From Nectonema munidae (taxonomy: Eukaryota > Nematomorpha > Nectonematoida > Nectonematidae): a stretch of DNA of 64,000 nt. The notes below the pieces were generated by a model. That model was given only the letters and a program-made list of their open reading frames with translations, was not told the DNA's origin and ran no database searches. The translations under genes were made by a program, and so were the position numbers. Where the stretch lies: the NCBI GenBank assembly GCA_030549495.1, contig JAUIRK010000288.1, forward strand, positions 372,001 to 436,000. The letters run 5' to 3'. Shown here piece by piece: positions 1 to 11,315 of this stretch; positions within the stretch are counted from its first letter, which is position 1; each line of letters begins with the position of its first letter.

Positions 1-357
1 GCCACTCTTTCATTTGCTCCCTCCTTATACACTCTCATTCATACTTTAAACTCTTCTAATCATCCTAAAATTCATACTTACGAAGTGAACATCCATTTTC
101 CACATGGAAATTTCTTGTATCATCCCTCATTTTCCCTCACATAATTTCAAAGATACATCTATGCTCTAGCCTTTAAAATGTTTTTAGTGACCACAACCTA
201 TTTGTCTTTGGACACTATTGTATATATTAAAAAATTTAAAAAAACTCATTTGATCCCACAGTAGGATTTCTTGATTTTAATGTAAAATGGGCTGGGTTAG
301 GAAATAACTATTTAAATTTAGTCATTATTTTCCGATGATTTTAGGGCATATTTGTCC
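1..357. other. No gene seen; pyrimidine-rich start of window
   Basis: The first 150 bases are C/T-rich on the + strand, like the sense strand of the LINEs elsewhere in this window, but no protein motif can be read. The rest is AT-rich. A pyrimidine-poor TTTTAG just before 345 could act as a splice acceptor for the ORF that follows. Confidence 0.3.
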
Positions 358-861
358 ATGAAGGTGTCTACTACTACTCATTTCATATACACATCATGCA
401 TACTCCCTATTTCAGACTTCAAGTTGGTAGAAAGATGGGAAAAAGACAGTTCAAAGAGTAGCGCAAAAGTGCTCATCAGCTATCTGAGCTTAGAATCACA
501 AACTTCGAGATTGCGAGACTACACCAAGCCCGGGTACCTCATCATTTCCTTCAGAATCCTTCCTGATACGGATAGACAAGAACTCGAAGAGAACTGGAAG
601 TACTGGACCGGCTTCAACTATCTCCTAAACTCCTCTCCCCGCATCTTTTCCATCAACCGAGCCTATTTCTACAAAACCACTCGCCACATAGAGAGTGAAG
701 AAAATCTCTTTCACTACATTCTCATCGTATACTTCAAGAACCTGTTGTACGATTACAAGGTTGCACTCAACTTCTTCGATGAGTTCAAGTATCGTACAGT
801 TAAGGGCGTGTCCTCGTTATACATCCTTAAAAACTTTGCACGAATGTCACTCTGCATGTAG
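358..861 (+). CDS. Unrecognised 167-residue protein, possibly a last or single exon
   Basis: I do not recognise this protein. The frame is open from 322, and the first ATG is at 358; the TTG six bases upstream is not a credible eukaryotic start. The frame ends with TAG at 859-861. Third positions are rich in C and G, unlike the AT-rich surroundings, which argues for selection as a coding sequence. The product is soluble-looking, without signal peptide or membrane segment. Its C-terminal part alternates predicted strand, helix and strand (FHYILIVYF, then an amphipathic stretch with NFFDEF, then SSLYILKNF), which could suit a small alpha/beta fold; that is inference only. An upstream exon is possible because TTTTAG precedes 345. 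No polyadenylation signal is obvious close behind the stop. It could also be a lineage-specific gene or an unrecognised mobile-element ORF. Confidence 0.5.
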   Translation: MKVSTTTHFIYTSCILPISDFKLVERWEKDSSKSSAKVLISYLSLESQTSRLRDYTKPGYLIISFRILPDTDRQELEENWKYWTGFNYLLNSSPRIFSINRAYFYKTTRHIESEENLFHYILIVYFKNLLYDYKVALNFFDEFKYRTVKGVSSLYILKNFARMSLCM

Positions 862-1788
862 AAACTAGCCACCACCACTCTTAAGCAGCAAAAGATGATT
901 GACGTCTGTTCTTACTCTGTTAGCTAGTCACACGTCTCCATTGATGCACTCTCCATCCTACCTGATACATAAAGCAAATTAGGGAGGAGCACCTTTCCTA
1001 ATACAATGCAGACAACTATTATCAACATTTATAGCTTTGCGATATTCTTTTCTATCTTAACAAATATACTTTTCTATTTAACCATTTCTTCCAAATAGAA
1101 TTAATACTTCTAGGAGAGTGACTCCCTTTTTAAAAAAAACCTTGTCAGTTATCAAAGGGAAAAATTGAAGCTACTTCTCTTAAATAATTATTGTGGTTCT
1201 TTATGACAAGGAGGAGATTCGATACAATTGATTAAAAATCAGTGTAATAATACGAGATAATTTATTTCAAGCGACATGTTAGCCAGTTAGTAAGTTATAT
1301 TAGTTTTTTTCTTTGTAGCTATTTTATTACTTATATATATATGTGTGTGTGTGTCGTTTATTCTTTAGCTAGTTTATTAACATATGCACCTGATAGGTAG
1401 TAAACCAGTTCAACTACTTCAGCGAGTTGATAGACTAACTAGGATAGTTCGGAATGGGGTCAGTTAGTATTATTGCACCTAGGACGAGTTGGTTTTTAGC
1501 TTATTTCTTATTTAACTAATCTTACTATAAAAAGCACTTTAGCTCTATATCATCATAGATTATGTTTAAACAACTCGGTGGTAGCCATTCATTGGCAATT
1601 TAGTGTGGTTTCCACACTAAAAGTTAGAAGTCTCTCTCAAAGTCGTTGGGTAATACTCATAAAGCCACTTTTATATATTTTAATTAACAATTCTCACTTC
1701 TTTCAATGCCACTCACACGTTCTTATCTTCATCTCTAACACTGAAAAAATAGCATATCAGATACCAACACACTTTTAAACTGCCTAAA
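862..1788. other. No gene seen; AT-rich with short TA/TG microsatellite
   Basis: No supported gene. A short run of TATATA followed by TGTGTG lies at about 1333-1356. The words TAGCTAGT and GTTAGCCAGT recur between 910 and 1370 without forming a regular array. Confidence 0.3.
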
Positions 1789-2240
1789 TTTCGCGATAGA
1801 TTCATTGAAATAAAATTTAACCCAACTAAATCAACATCACCCTCATCAAGATCTGATTCACCCATCTTCTGTGAAATATTTAGGTCTCACTTTCCAATCA
1901 AACCTCAAATGGCCATCCCAATTAAAAAACTTATACCATAAACTCTATTTAATCTTAATCCTGCATTCCTCCATAGCACTTAAATCACTCTCTCTCTATC
2001 TTACTACACTTTCTTACTCTCACAACCAATGTATACACTCAACAATTTTCACATTAAACCTAATCCATCTCAAAACTTCTGTCCAAAATAATTAAGAATA
2101 TTCTTAGATAGCTCAAAAAAGGCAAACAAATCTCCATCTCGCTTTGCGCCTACCAAAGCCGTTCCTTCCTCCCAATTATCTCAAAAACAGCTGGCATCGA
2201 TACTTCTCTTCCCATAAATCGTGGGGAATGCTTGCAATTA
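1789..2240 (+). mobile_element. LINE reverse-transcriptase fragment
   Basis: An ORF from 1871 to 2095 carries the thumb-region motif MKYLGLTFQS followed by KNLYHKL. Nearly the same peptide occurs in the minus-strand LINE at 24605-24985 (MKYLGLTFQSKL, KNLYHKL), and a divergent version in the neighbouring copy (23381-23725, IKYAGLKFQTNM). This is therefore a third, short fragment of the same RNase H-bearing LINE family, here in + orientation. Sequence after 2095 up to about 2240 keeps the C-rich sense-strand composition but no clear frame. Both ends look truncated, and no tail or target-site duplication was found. Confidence 0.6.
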
Positions 2241-2699
2241 CATAACCCCAAGACAGTACACACTACACGTTTTTACGGATTTACAAAACAAAAATTTTAA
2301 AGTACTTTAAAAATGAAAATATCAAAAACTTCCTGAAAAAGAAAAAACTAAAACTTCAATTAAAGAATCTTTAACCTTTTATCACAAAAAGTAAAGAAGA
2401 AAACTTTATTTTTTTATAAGAAAAATAAACTGAATTATGAGTAGCGCGCTATGCAAACTTTTTTATATGCTTGTTACAAGTATTGAGAAAACATTTTACA
2501 CACGCTTGAAAAACTCTGCTCTTACATCCTGGATGATAACAAACTTTTCTTTGAGAGCATGGAAGAGAGGAAGGTGTTTGTGTTTTTTAAGACAATAAAA
2601 TAGATTTTATTTCTTGTGGGATTTGATCAGATTGCGCTTTGATTTTCATTGAAGTTTCAGCTAGAATTATATTCATTTTTTTTGAAATTCAGTTGAAAT
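2241..2699. other. No gene seen
   Basis: AT-rich sequence without a supported ORF, splice-framed exon or repeat structure. Confidence 0.3.
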
Positions 2700-3491
2700 T
2701 CATAATCAGGTATGTGCTCAAGCCGGCCAAATCCAAATAGTGGGAGAAAACAGCTGGCCATCTAAAGTTTGTACGGTAATTAGTGTACATATTCATCATC
2801 TGACTTGCTTTATCCAATATATAAAAATTGATTCTGGTTTTTTGGGCCTATTAGTTGAATATTTGTGTAGTGCTGACTTGACATTATGTGAACAGCTTTG
2901 AAGTTTTGAGTAGTATGACGAGTTGGAACATAGGCAGTGAGGCCAGCAATGTTTGAATACAAGGTGTAGTCATGAAAAATCTGTCCACTACAATACCAAC
3001 ACCTTTTGGAAGTTTTTGACAATAGTTTCTCCACTAATATAACCTTCAGTCGGATGCGAAGAGTAATATATTTGAGGAGAAAGAACATAAAAACTGTTTG
3101 CATCGTTTAGGTGATAAAATTTGATTCAATATTTTCCTGGCTTGTTAGGACACAACTCTTACAGGACAATTACCACGATATTTTAGCAATTGTTCATCAA
3201 CACATACATAGTCCCTCACAATCCTGTATCTGAAAAATAGTAGCAAATGAAATTTAGAGTCTTCACAGTTATGGGGTCGTTCACAATTGACGTCAACCTT
3301 TTTGAAAAATTTCAACCCCCTCTCATGTCAACTTTTAGATATATCATCACAACAAAATCGACTTATGTCAACTTTGGAAGACAAATCTTTTTTCAGTTCT
3401 TCATTCAGGATTGGAAAATCAATAAAGTTGATTGCTTGGAATGCAATAACTGGCAGCTCAGATAAAGGCTCTTTTATCTGTTTTCCAATAG
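2700..3491 (-). pseudogene. Orphan transposon-like ORF family, downstream half
   Basis: Minus-strand frames here continue the ORF at 4690-5480 after the hAT element between them is discounted. The first codons past the junction read PIGKQIKEPL, followed by LPVIAFQAINFIDFP and later RYRIVRDYVCVDEQ. Several frames are needed to read the region, so it is a decayed copy. From memory, proteins with the block order FDG...GSDGT...LHGNELP...GPIGK are common uncharacterised repeats in arthropod and cnidarian genomes; I cannot name the family. The segment at 2810-3103 (KCWYCSGQ-like, then FMTTPCIQTLLA in another frame) probably belongs to the same copy. Confidence 0.45.
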
Positions 3492-3500
3492 GACCACACC
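3492..3500 (+). repeat. Target-site duplication, left copy (GACCACACC)
   Basis: GACCACACC here is repeated at 4681-4689 on the other side of the hAT element. Joining the two flanks at this repeat restores a readable stretch (DYWCGPIGKQ) of the orphan ORF, which supports a true insertion. hAT duplications are normally 8 bp, so one matching base is probably chance. Confidence 0.7.
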
Positions 3501-4680
3501 AGAGAAGGACGGGGACCCCGAACTTCCCCTTTCCCCGCGGGGATACATGCTCCCCGTTCCCCTCGGGGTAAACTTTCCCCGAAGTCGGGGTAATAGTTTT
3601 TAAAATTATTCAACTATTCGCATTCTTTACTTTAGATAAAATTTAGTGTTGTTAAATATTTTTTCAGTTTAAATACTTCTAAATATGCAAATTATAAAAA
3701 AAATTATATTTTCATTACTTTTTATTGATTCTTCCAAAATCTTTTATTTTTTCAATTTCTGGCAATTTTATACTTTTTGATTTTTCGGATTCATCAAATA
3801 CAAAAAAAAATTAAAATTTCAAGCATCTCATTATTTTTTTTCTTAAATTTTTCAGCAAGGTTCTTCTTAATTTTTTGTTTATATAAAATTAGATATTTTA
3901 TATAAATATTCATTGAATTTTATATTGAAGATTCATTGAAAAAAAGATTTCCTGAAAGTGTGTTCTATTTTCGAAAACAGAATGGCCAACTATCTTGATC
4001 CTAGACTCAAGGGCATTCATTTGAAACACTTTGGTGTTTTGAATGATTTGAAGCTAAAAATCAATGAATTTTTTGAAAGTACATCTCAGAAAGTTGGCCC
4101 AAGTTCATCTTCTAAAAATAAAGATGAAGAAAATGGATTATCGCCTACAAGCAAATTGAAGTTAGTCTACAGTGATAAAAATATCGACCAAGATCAGAGT
4201 GAAGTAACGAATGAAATGTTGCTTTACGAGAAATTAGATGACGCCTCGAAAAACGAAGATATTTTGTATTGGTGGGCTCAAAATAATCAATGCATGCCAC
4301 TACTCAGTTCTTTGGCAAAAAAATATTTGAACATACCAGCAAGCAACGCGCAGTCTGAAAGATTATTTAGCTGTGGCTCAAATATTGTAACAGCAAAAAG
4401 AAATAGACTCAATCCTGAAAAAGTTGAAGAACTTATTTTTGTTAAGAAAAACATGAAAATTTAAAATTATTTGTCAATTTTTTATGACAATAAATATATA
4501 ATATACTTAAAAAAATATATAATATATTTTTATATATATCCAATATTTTCAATGTTTTTTAATAAAAAAATTTTATGTAAAAAAATTCCCCGCCCTGCCC
4601 CGATCGCCGCGGGGAGAGTGTTACCCCGTCCGGAAAAAAATTTAACCTCCCAGTCGTACTGGAGAGTACGTGTGGAGAGT
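3501..4680 (+). mobile_element. hAT transposon, internally shortened (1180 bp)
   Basis: The element sits between 9-bp direct repeats inside the orphan ORF family. Both ends are rich in short GGGG/CCCC palindromes: ACGGGGACCCCG near the left end, and GCCCCGATCGCCGCGGGG plus TTACCCCGTCCGG near the right. The right end has about 45 extra bases beyond the region that pairs with the left, so the outermost inverted repeat is poor. It contains only the C-terminal dimerisation region of a hAT transposase, hence is probably non-autonomous. Confidence 0.65.
3982..4464 (+). CDS. hAT transposase C-terminal (dimerisation) region
   Basis: This ORF encodes 160 residues from the first ATG (3982); the frame opens slightly earlier at a GTG. 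The N-terminal part reads NYLDPRLKGIHLK, the usual lead-in to the hAT C-terminal region. The last 70 residues contain ILYWWAQN, then PLLSSLAKKYLNIPASNAQS and ERLFSCGSNIV, which is the classical hAT dimerisation motif. The RNase H-like catalytic core and the BED finger are absent, so the product cannot catalyse transposition. The ORF is unbroken, which suggests a young deletion derivative or occasional use of the dimerisation domain. It lies wholly inside the element 3501-4680. Confidence 0.85.
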   Translation: MANYLDPRLKGIHLKHFGVLNDLKLKINEFFESTSQKVGPSSSSKNKDEENGLSPTSKLKLVYSDKNIDQDQSEVTNEMLLYEKLDDASKNEDILYWWAQNNQCMPLLSSLAKKYLNIPASNAQSERLFSCGSNIVTAKRNRLNPEKVEELIFVKKNMKI

Positions 4681-4689
4681 GACCACACC
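4681..4689 (+). repeat. Target-site duplication, right copy (GACCACACC)
   Basis: Matches 3492-3500 exactly and borders the right end of the 1180-bp hAT element. Confidence 0.7.
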
Positions 4690-5480
4690 AATAGTCAGGA
4701 CTCTAATTTACCATCATATTTATAGAAAACTACACGAAAAGGCAGCTCATTTCCGTGAAGCTGACAGGTGAAATAATGAAGTGCACGGCCAAGTAACACT
4801 TCAAGGTGATGAATAGTCCCGTTTGCTGAGCCAACATTTGCATTGGTACCATCACTACCAACACATACAATTGGGTGCAGGATTAAATTATTCTGCACTA
4901 AAAATTTATTAATAGTTTTGGCAATTTCTTTTCCATGTCCAGACTCAGGTGTGACATGTGTTAGATGCTCATTGCCAGGCTCAACCATGATGATATAATG
5001 ACCTTTCACCATTATCTTTGAATTCCATTTATTAGTTTTTTCATTTCTTATCATCACTCGAGTGGCCGTCTTTTTACCATCAAAATACAATGATGTTACG
5101 TTTTCTAAACGTGTCTTCACTTTCTTGTATTTTTAGGCGGTATTTCTTCTTTCATATCGCACTTTATGTGGCCTGATAATTTGACTTTTGGCATTCTTTG
5201 TGATAATATAGTCAATTAAGGTAGCAGTAGCTATGGCAGCTCTAGCATAATCACTAGTCAAGTATCTGTCACAAGTAGCAGCAAGTGTGGGAAGGTTTGT
5301 TCTGTTCTGTGAGATGCTGTCTGTCAGATCTTTTGGTTTGGGTATAAAATCTAAATCATAATCAGGGTTGTCAAGAGAAATATCATTTCTTTCACTTCGC
5401 AGGTCAAGTAAGAACTGTACTTCACGTTTGGGAACTTTTATATCACAATGACAGTTTAAGTGCTATCCATCACATTTTTT
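4690..5480 (-). pseudogene. Orphan transposon-like ORF family, upstream half
   Basis: The longest open part is 4695-5120. Motifs, in order, are LYFDGKKTATRVM, GHYIIMVEPGNEH, VCVGSDGTNANVG and FTCQLHGNELPFRVVF. The first codon of the track-length frame is GTG, and the frame stays partly open upstream, where DIKVPKREVQFLLDLR and AATCDRYLTSDYARAAIA can be read to about 5480. This block order matches a recurrent uncharacterised family that I recall from arthropod genomes. Its enzymology is unknown to me, though conserved FDG, SDGT and HxNELP blocks suggest an enzyme rather than a structural protein. The copy is cut at 4690 by the hAT element 3501-4680 and resumes at 3491. Confidence 0.5.
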
Positions 5481-5595
5481 AGTTTTGCATCTCACAACTT
5501 CACAGGAAGCTTCATATGTCAAACAACTCTTTCATTTCGTTTTGAAATGCAGCTTTTTTGCTTACATTTGTGTTTTTATTAACGTCAATTCCCCT

Positions 5596-5840
5596 ATGGT
5601 ACAATTTAAACAGATATACAGACCCACACACACAAGTTCAAAATGTGTATATATACACACAAAGCATACACGTATATACACACAGAGACAACCACAATAC
5701 ACACACGTATATACACACACAGACAACCACAACACGCACGTATACACACATACATACACAATACACATGTATACACACACGTAGATACAACATAACTACT
5801 ACAAAAAATAACATACAGACACACACGTAGTTACATACAT

Positions 5841-5891
<51 letters not shown>

Positions 5892-5905
5892 GAAAAACTG
5901 AGGCA
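5596..5905. repeat. CA-rich compound microsatellite
   Basis: Imperfect (CA)n with ACACGTATATACAC variants, then six CATA units near 5832-5856, then an uninterrupted (CA)n at about 5857-5886. All long ORFs across this block on both strands are translations of the repeat and are not genes. Confidence 0.95.
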
Positions 5906-6036
5906 AAAACACAGAAAAAACTTGTGTATAAACAGAAATGGGCCCATAAACGAAACATCTATGCTTATATACCCACAAACAATGCATACATACACAGAGT
6001 CTCAAACACAAGAAATATACACAACACATGCACTCC

Positions 6037-6197
6037 AGTGGCGTAGCCAAAAATGGAAGTTGGGGGGGGGGGGGCATGCAAGGAATTTAGGGGGGCAAGC
6101 ATATTGGAAATAAAATTATTTGGGGAGGGGGGCAGAAAAGGTATTTGGGGGGGGGGGGGGCACTGCCCCCTTTGCCCCCCCTCTGGCTATGCCACTG
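6037..6197. mobile_element. 161-bp hAT MITE with G-tract interior
   Basis: It starts CAGTGGCGTAGCCA and ends TGGCTATGCCACTG, a 14-bp terminal inverted repeat with one mismatch. Perfect 8-bp target duplications ATGCACTC flank it at 6029-6036 and 6198-6205. The interior has three runs of eight or more G and a matching C run near the right end. A 5'-truncated second copy lies at 60211-60305. An 8-bp duplication and CAG...CTG ends place it in the hAT superfamily. Confidence 0.92.
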
Positions 6198-6289
6198 ATG
6201 CACTCACAGAAACATATAGATATACATACACATGTATAAAAACATCCCACTCAAATATTAGAATAAGTAATCAAAATTTACTTTTGGAA

Positions 6290-6727
6290 AACCTTGTAAA
6301 AATCGTCATTCAAATGTCGGACCGCTTTTATTCTATCTTCTATAGTTTCTCTTAGAATTGGATTATCGAAACGAAGAAATCGAGTAAATCATCATAGGAA
6401 ACTCTTTGATCCTTAGATAGGCCTATCCAGTACAATGAAGCAAAAAAAACTTTTCAAGCTGATCAGATAGATAACTCATTGCGTTAATTTTGTACTTTAT
6501 ATACTCGTGGGTTCCATCATAAATTTTCTTTATCAGTTCAGGGGAATAAAAAGATTCCATACCTGGTCAGAGCTTTTAAGTTTTTTAGCTTGATTTTTAG
6601 GACCTGGGAGATACTTGAAGACATTTCTTACATCTATACCTCTACTTCTACCACCACTTGATGTTGGAAGATTTTCTTGTGTGAAATATACGACACCACT
6701 TTTTGAAACAAACTCTTCCGAAGACAT
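6290..6727 (-). pseudogene. piggyBac transposase N-terminal fragment
   Basis: The minus-strand frame from ATG 6727 reads MSSEEFVSKSG, then GRSRGIDVRNV, YLPGPKNQA and QVWNLFIPLN. This matches the piggyBac N-terminal block with GRxRAxNV, PGP and a W-LF helix. After a break near 6535 the next frames give LIKKIYDGTHEYIKYK and finally FR.DNPILRETIEDR, equivalent to the family's LRFDD...R..DK..PIR. The catalytic aspartates would lie downstream and are missing, so the copy is truncated at about 6290. It is a separate lineage from the two other piggyBac remnants at 28336 and 48588. Confidence 0.65.
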
Positions 6728-6931
6728 AACGAAATCTTTCAGAATAATTGCGAAAAAAAGATTGAAGCAAAACAAAATAATAAACAAAAACAGAAATCAG
6801 ACAGAGATAGGAAAATCAACGAAAGAGGATACACCACCATATTTGATTACAAACGCCGACCTATTTTTATTTCAACGGTGCATAAATCCTTTCTTTTTGA
6901 GAAGGAATGGAAAAAACGATTTCGATCTCTA

Positions 6932-9900
6932 GTTATTTGGATTATAATGAAGTGTAAGAGTGTTGAACGTTAGCTCATCAAGTTTGACTAAAATTAGATT
7001 CCACTAATTTCTATATATTTAATATTTATAAGTTTTAGTTTAGTCAACTTTATCTCATAAATTTAAATAAAATTATATCATCTCAAAAATAGATTTATAA
7101 TGATCACTAAAAGTTATATTATTCTGAATGTTAGAAAAGTTCACATTAGTCTTTTTGTTATCAATGACTATTGTTATTTTAAAATTGATACTTTTAAACT
7201 TTGTCCGCACCGGTATAAGCTATACGCAATTAACTCAAATCTTAGTACATTGAAATAAACTTCTTTATTTTTACTAGATTTGGGGAGCATATGAAAATGT
7301 TTTCAATATTCAATAAGTAGTTGGATAGATGATTTTCACTATCTTACGTTATTTTGTATTTAGTCTGATCCTGGATAACGTTTAAGGATTTTTCACAAAT
7401 GAAGTCTACCCTAACTCGAGAGAGCTGCCTAAAAGTTGACAAAAGACGATAGGAGAGGAAGCTTGTAAAAAGTTGACATCATTTTTGATGTGAAAAATTA
7501 GTGAATATTAAAGTTTTGTACGATTCCGATTTTTTTTATTTTGAAACTTTATATTTTTCACATATCGATTAAGTATTCAATTAGAAATTATCTTTGATTA
7601 AATTAAGAAAATTAAAAAAAATACTTAACCCAAATGATAATAAATATCTTGTAAACCGTTACACCAGTGGCAAAACGATTTTAAAAATGACATAATATTA
7701 CACTTTAACAAATATTAACTCACCTACAGTATAACTTATTTTATCTTCTATCCATGACGCAGTCCGAAGAAAAATTCGAAAAATTATAATAAAAATTCTC
7801 TATTAGGCATTTAACAGTCAATGTCCATAAATAGAACGTAGACAAACCCCAATTTTTGATGGAATTCAAAACTAATTAACCAAAATCGTCTGCTTTAAGT
7901 GTATTGATCGATTAATTGCATCACAAAACAGAAATAAACTACATAACCAACCTCTTTAGACAAACTATAGACATTTACTTGATTACATGCTTTAACAATA
8001 AACCGAAGATCTACAAGATGCTAGAATAAAAGAGCTCTCAAATCCTTAGATTATCATTTTCAATTAAAACACTCTTTCCCAACCCACAGAAGTCAGAAAT
8101 AAAGACTCCTCGATCTTAAACCTAGCTACAACGAATATAATATACAAAGAAGAACATTACATCAAAACTCTTTCATCTCTCTCAAACTCGTCTTCACACT
8201 CACATTTCCATACAATTTATAGATTTGAAGTTTTTAACTTGTTTCCTTACCTTATTCTAGTTAAAACCGCTAGCTTAGATAAATCTACGAATTCTCTATA
8301 TGAAAGAAAGAATATTTTTTATCTTATATATAGATGCAAATACAATGCAGAAAAAGTATTCAACAATTCATTAAAAAAATATGCTTCACAAAATAATTGA
8401 AGAATCGGGAGGTAGCAGTACATTTTTCTGATACAAGAAAAAAATCGCAATTCTCACGATTACGATTAATCGTCCCAGCCCTAATAAATAATGTATTATA
8501 TTTCTATTTATCCTATATCTTTAATTAAATGTATTAAACATTGAAAGCTGTTTTGATATCAAGGAGGGCTTTAGGCCAGTAAAAATTGGATTCTAGCTTT
8601 CATTTATTGCACGGCATCACTTACTAATTCTAATGTTAATTTTGAAAAATACAATGGACACAGTGCCAAATTCTACGTAAAAAATGTCGAAAATTTAATG
8701 ATTCAGCAAAACGAATAAAAGTGATATCAGCCTTTTTGTTTCAACGATTAGAATGGTGTGGAAAAAATATTGAAATCATTTAATTAGTTTCTTTATCTGT
8801 TTCATTAGAATGATATATTAGCAAATAAAACATTCGTCAAAGCTTATGAAAGTGATTTGTAAAGTTAAAGAAATCATTTGTGAAAATGACGGGCATAGTT
8901 ATAAATCGTGTCTAATGCAGAGTTTTATTGTTATAACTGCAAAAAACGATGGATTAGTTTTTTCTAGTTATACCTCTTAAAAATCTTATTCACGCTAAAT
9001 CTGAAAATTGCCTGAATCAAACCTGATTTCCATTATAATTCATGTGACATTGAAAATACTTTTTTAATAATTTGCAAAAAAATTTGGAATTCATAGTAAT
9101 TTTTCCGATTCTCATTGTGAAGAATTTGATTTGAACAACAAATTTTCACCTTATCATATAAAAGTTCAATGTTGTTTCAATTAATATACAATCGCCAAAG
9201 TCCACGTTAAATCTTTTGTCACATTTAGATACTGTTGATAAACAAATAGGTAATGTGATACACGTAGTTCGCTTTACCAGAAACCTGAATTTCCAAGAAT
9301 TTTAAATTTGTAACACGACTCTTTCGTTTCTTCACCATCTGAACAAACTCAACACAGGTGTGTCATTTTTTGTACCTAATTTATTAAACTTTGAATTGCA
9401 TTAGTTTTCAAATTTATTCCACCAAATATGAACATTTTTCAATGAAGTTATTGGGTATATAAATAACAATATCGTTTTTGACCATAAAATTTGCAGGCCT
9501 ACTATTTATAATAAAAGCTATTTTACTGTATTCAATGATGAGATACTACTCCAGTTTCTGGGTTTAATCTTAAAAATGAAAAATAATACAATTTTCTGAT
9601 AACTTACAAATTTGTAGTTTTGGGGCCATTAATACGTCTTTATCTGACCACTATCCTTTACACATAATATTAAATAATCTAAAATTGAATGAAGTCAGTT
9701 TGAATAAAAAATTTCTATTCACAGATATGAAAAATTTACAGGAGATTTAAAAGTAAGAAGATTGGAGATTTTTCGAAAATAAAGTTGATTGTAATAATAT
9801 ACTGAATAGTTTTTTACTGAGTTTAAATTCTTGCATTTCTAACTGCACAGTATTTCGATCAAGTAAAAATAAATATGCATATAAAAAATCTTTGGATGAC

Positions 9901-10692
9901 AGATAAAATTTTTAAAAAGATGAACGCATAAAGACAAAATGTATATTCGGCCATGATTGGAAAATTTGAAACACATAACAAGTACTTTTTCTTAACTTGT
10001 CAAGAAAGATATTTGGCTAGTGAAAAAACTATTCAACTTATAGCATGAAATAAATAGTTTGTAAGGTATCGCGGATTCATTGCCGCATGGTTAACCACGC
10101 AACTGTCAATTCATTTTATTTCTGTAACTATTTAAAAAAAGATTGTATTTGGTTTTATGAAATTTAATTTATTAATGTTGAAACTTGTCAATAAATACAC
10201 TTGCTCTTTATGTTTATTCCTTTTATTTTATTTCATGAGTATATAAACCATTTTTCTTGTTTACTGTATTGTTATTATATCATGTATTTTTAACATTTTG
10301 CGAAATAAATTCTCCTCTTTGTAAGGCAAAAATCAAAATACAAAAATAATAGAAATTTAATGAAGGAGGAATTACCTCGTAAAGGGGGAAAATATTTTGT
10401 CATAAATCAAGTGAATTATTTGGTAATATAAAACAGAACAATGATGAAAATGTGATTATCATCACAAGTTACAATATTTCACTTTGGTACAGTTAGGTGT
10501 AATGATATTTTATTCTCCAATTCTCTTGGCACAAGTAAAAATAGGATGCTTATTTTAATTCAAATTTTTGTGGTATGAATTATTTAAAAATAAGAAACCA
10601 AACATTTATTTATACATATAAGCGACATTCTTTTCTCTCTTGTAACAAAAATTTTGCTTGAATTTTTTTAAGTCGTGGAATGTTTCTTATGA
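6932..10692. other. 3.8 kb without a gene
   Basis: Uniformly AT-rich, with only short ORFs and no framed exon I trust. At 8455-8483 the sequence GATTAATCGTCCCAGCCCTA looks like the outward end of a hAT-type MITE (CAGGGCTGGGACG class), but no partner end was found. A pyrimidine-rich block at about 8080-8215 resembles LINE sense strand without a readable motif. Confidence 0.4.
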
Positions 10693-11307
10693 TTGAGTTG
10701 CTCAAAAGAAGTGTTTACTTTCTTTATAGTGGAAAATGGAATGCTTTATTTCTTTGTTTTAATCAATTTTTATTTGTATAACTTTTCACAGCACCCCCAA
10801 AAAATTTCAAAAACCCCTCCAAGGCGCTACTACCCACTCTGCGAATCATTGCCCCATTCTGATCGATTCCTCGAAAATAATAGTCATTAAAAAGTTGAGT
10901 GAGTTTATAAATGCAACAGCATAAGTTAAAACTTTGTTTATGAATCAAAGCGTATTTATGGAAAAACAAATTAAAAAAACCCCTCGCTTTTAAATGCTTA
11001 TTTTTATTTACGGCATTGTAAAAAACAACATACAATCTATGTTTAAATCTTTTAAAACATATTATATAGACTTTAAAAATATTGCGGATAATGTCTACTT
11101 TTATTGAAAAGTAAGCTTTAAAACAAAATCAACTCTAGCTATTTGTGTTAATGTCATAAATATGGAAAATATTTTACCTTAAATTTAGCTTAAAAAACCT
11201 GTATAAAGTACGTATCACTTGACCCTGATAAGCGTGTTAAAATTTATTAGTTGGTTGAATTATAAAAAGTAATGAAATATTTATTGGAAATAATTAAAAC
11301 TCCTAAA
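10693..11307. other. No gene seen
   Basis: Short ORFs on both strands overlap each other and show no recognisable motif or codon bias. The block ends at the target duplication of the 500-bp hAT MITE. Confidence 0.3.
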
Positions 11308-11315
11308 GTGGCTGG

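Noticed and set aside
5485-5958. Several overlapping ORFs of 70-106 codons rich in Y, T, H or V, C
   Set aside because: They are six-frame translations of a (CA)n/(CATA)n microsatellite.
6053-6355. Glycine-rich ORF across the G-runs
   Set aside because: Translation of the 161-bp MITE and its flank; the same peptide arises from the second copy at 60256.
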